This document shows, piece after piece, positions 63,207 to 64,000 of a stretch of 64,000 bases of DNA. This DNA is from JBOGVZ01 sp050692985 (GTDB lineage Bacteria; Actinomycetota; UBA4738; CALAEC01): assembly GCA_050692985.1 (NCBI GenBank), contig JBOGVZ010000047.1, forward strand, positions 1-64,000. The letters are read 5' to 3'. Within the stretch, counting starts at the first letter, position 1, and each line of letters starts with the position of its first letter. The notes beneath the pieces are model-generated. The model did not search any database and was not told where the DNA came from. It saw only the letters and a program-made list of their open reading frames with translations. A program made the position numbers and the translations under genes.

Positions 63207-64000
63207 GGGATGCCGGGCCCTCCCCCGCCGCGAACGGGCCGCTGCTCGAAGTCCGGGACCTGGTGAAGACGTTCCCCGTCCGCCGCTCCGTGCTTGACCT
63301 GGCTCGGCGCCGGCCCAGGAAGGTCCTCACCGCCGTGGACCACGTGTCCATCGACATCCGACCCAACGAGGTGCTGGCCCTGGTCGGGGAGTCCGGGAGC
63401 GGCAAGACCACCCTGGCCCGGTGCGTTCAGCGGTTGTACGAGCCCGACTCGGGGGACATCAGGTTCGCCGGCCGCAGCATCCTGGGCTTCTCCTTCCAGC
63501 GGATGCGGGAGGTCCGCCGCCAGGTCCAGATGGTGTTCCAGGATCCATACTCCTCGCTCAACCCGAGGAAGCGTGTGGGGGACGCGCTCCGGGAGGTCCT
63601 CCTGGTGCACGAGATCGTTCCCAAGGAGGAGCAACCAGCGTACGTCCGCGAGCTCCTCGAGATGGTGGGGCTCCCGGCGGCCACCGAGCGCCGCTACCCC
63701 AGGGAGCTGTCGGGAGGGCAGCGACAGCGGGTGGTCATCGCCAGGGCCCTGGCGGTGAGACCGGTCCTGCTCATCGCCGACGAGCCCGTGAGCGCCCTGG
63801 ACGTCTCCATCCAGGCCCAGATCCTGAACCTGCTGATGGAGCTTCGGGAATCCCTCGGCCTGTCGATCCTCCTCATCGCCCACCAGCTGTCCGTCGTCCA
63901 TCACATCTCGGATCGGGTGGCTATCATGTACCTGGGGAAGGTCGTGGAGGCCGGCACCGTCCAGGAGATCTTCGAACGGCCTCAGCACCCCTACACGGCC
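63203..64000 (+). CDS. Dipeptide ABC transporter ATPase, DppF-like (3' end outside window)
   Basis: 266 visible residues to the window edge, with the end missing. Seen: Walker A GESGSGKTT, Q-loop VFQDPYSSLNPRKRVGD, signature LSGGQRQRV, Walker B LLIADEPVSALDV, and an H-loop AHQLSVVHHI where Gln replaces the usual Asp after His. The ATG overlaps the DppD stop by 4 bp. It would partner DppD in energising uptake. Confidence 0.93.
   Translation, partial: MRDAGPSPAANGPLLEVRDLVKTFPVRRSVLDLARRRPRKVLTAVDHVSIDIRPNEVLALVGESGSGKTTLARCVQRLYEPDSGDIRFAGRSILGFSFQRMREVRRQVQMVFQDPYSSLNPRKRVGDALREVLLVHEIVPKEEQPAYVRELLEMVGLPAATERRYPRELSGGQRQRVVIARALAVRPVLLIADEPVSALDVSIQAQILNLLMELRESLGLSILLIAHQLSVVHHISDRVAIMYLGKVVEAGTVQEIFERPQHPYTA

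Noticed and set aside
1..64000. Prophage, integrated plasmid or biosynthetic gene cluster
   Set aside because: No integrase, capsid, replication, PKS or NRPS gene is seen; genes are housekeeping or metabolic with uniform high-GC codon use.

Overview
The window is very GC-rich DNA from one chromosome, almost certainly a deep-branching or uncultured member of the Actinobacteria. The pointers are a WhiB-family iron-sulfur regulator, a fused actinobacterial-type 2-oxoglutarate decarboxylase (kgd), a HemQ (coproporphyrin) heme pathway, an F420-type luciferase-like oxidoreductase and many GTG starts. I see no phage, insertion sequence, CRISPR array or conjugation gene. Most long open frames opposite or inside real genes are GC-driven shadows.

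Layout. 1-12 kb: the 3' end of selB, RidA, a WhiB gene divergent from a SufR-like regulator, an NfeD protease/slipin pair, a PASTA-containing class A penicillin-binding protein, YqeY, a membrane metallophosphoesterase, two glycosyltransferases and a DUF2330 protein. 12-24 kb: tRNA-Pro, a coupled mazG/epoxide hydrolase/universal stress operon, a VOC protein, a frameshifted EamA transporter, lysC-asd, a PlsY-like acyltransferase, DegV, an MFS transporter, recR and dnaX, with a 274-nt Alu-type SRP RNA directly upstream of dnaX. 24-36 kb: a secreted M36 protease, two tRNA-Ser genes, tadA, a GAF sensor kinase, a CocE-type hydrolase, two small coiled-coil membrane proteins, an LLM oxidoreductase and topoisomerase IB. 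36-45 kb: hemE-cpfC-hemQ-GH15 operon, a papain-like protein and a giant patatin-like membrane protein. 45-57 kb: an EamA transporter, a metzincin-like protease with a companion protein, small cupin, VOC and membrane genes, kgd and a vapBC pair. 57-64 kb: a dipeptide ABC importer operon with a D-aminopeptidase, cut off inside its last ATPase gene.

Signals beyond the genes. The strongest unexplained one is a ~122-bp structured element present twice (14647-14769 and 19409-19530). Both copies form the same long hairpin with changed but still paired stems and near-identical internal-loop sequences, and both sit about 20 nt after a stop codon. Others are two perfect 16-bp palindromes 51 bp apart upstream of mazG, a 12-bp inverted repeat bracketing the -10 box of tRNA-Pro, and an inverted repeat in the spacer of the dipeptide-operon promoter. 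Many genes have a TAnnnT box 6-9 nt before the start codon and no ribosome binding site, which indicates leaderless transcripts. Two genes (lysC and the patatin-like gene) appear to start at CTG behind a good Shine-Dalgarno sequence. One to three loci look broken by loss of a single G, so either real decay or assembly indels should be considered.
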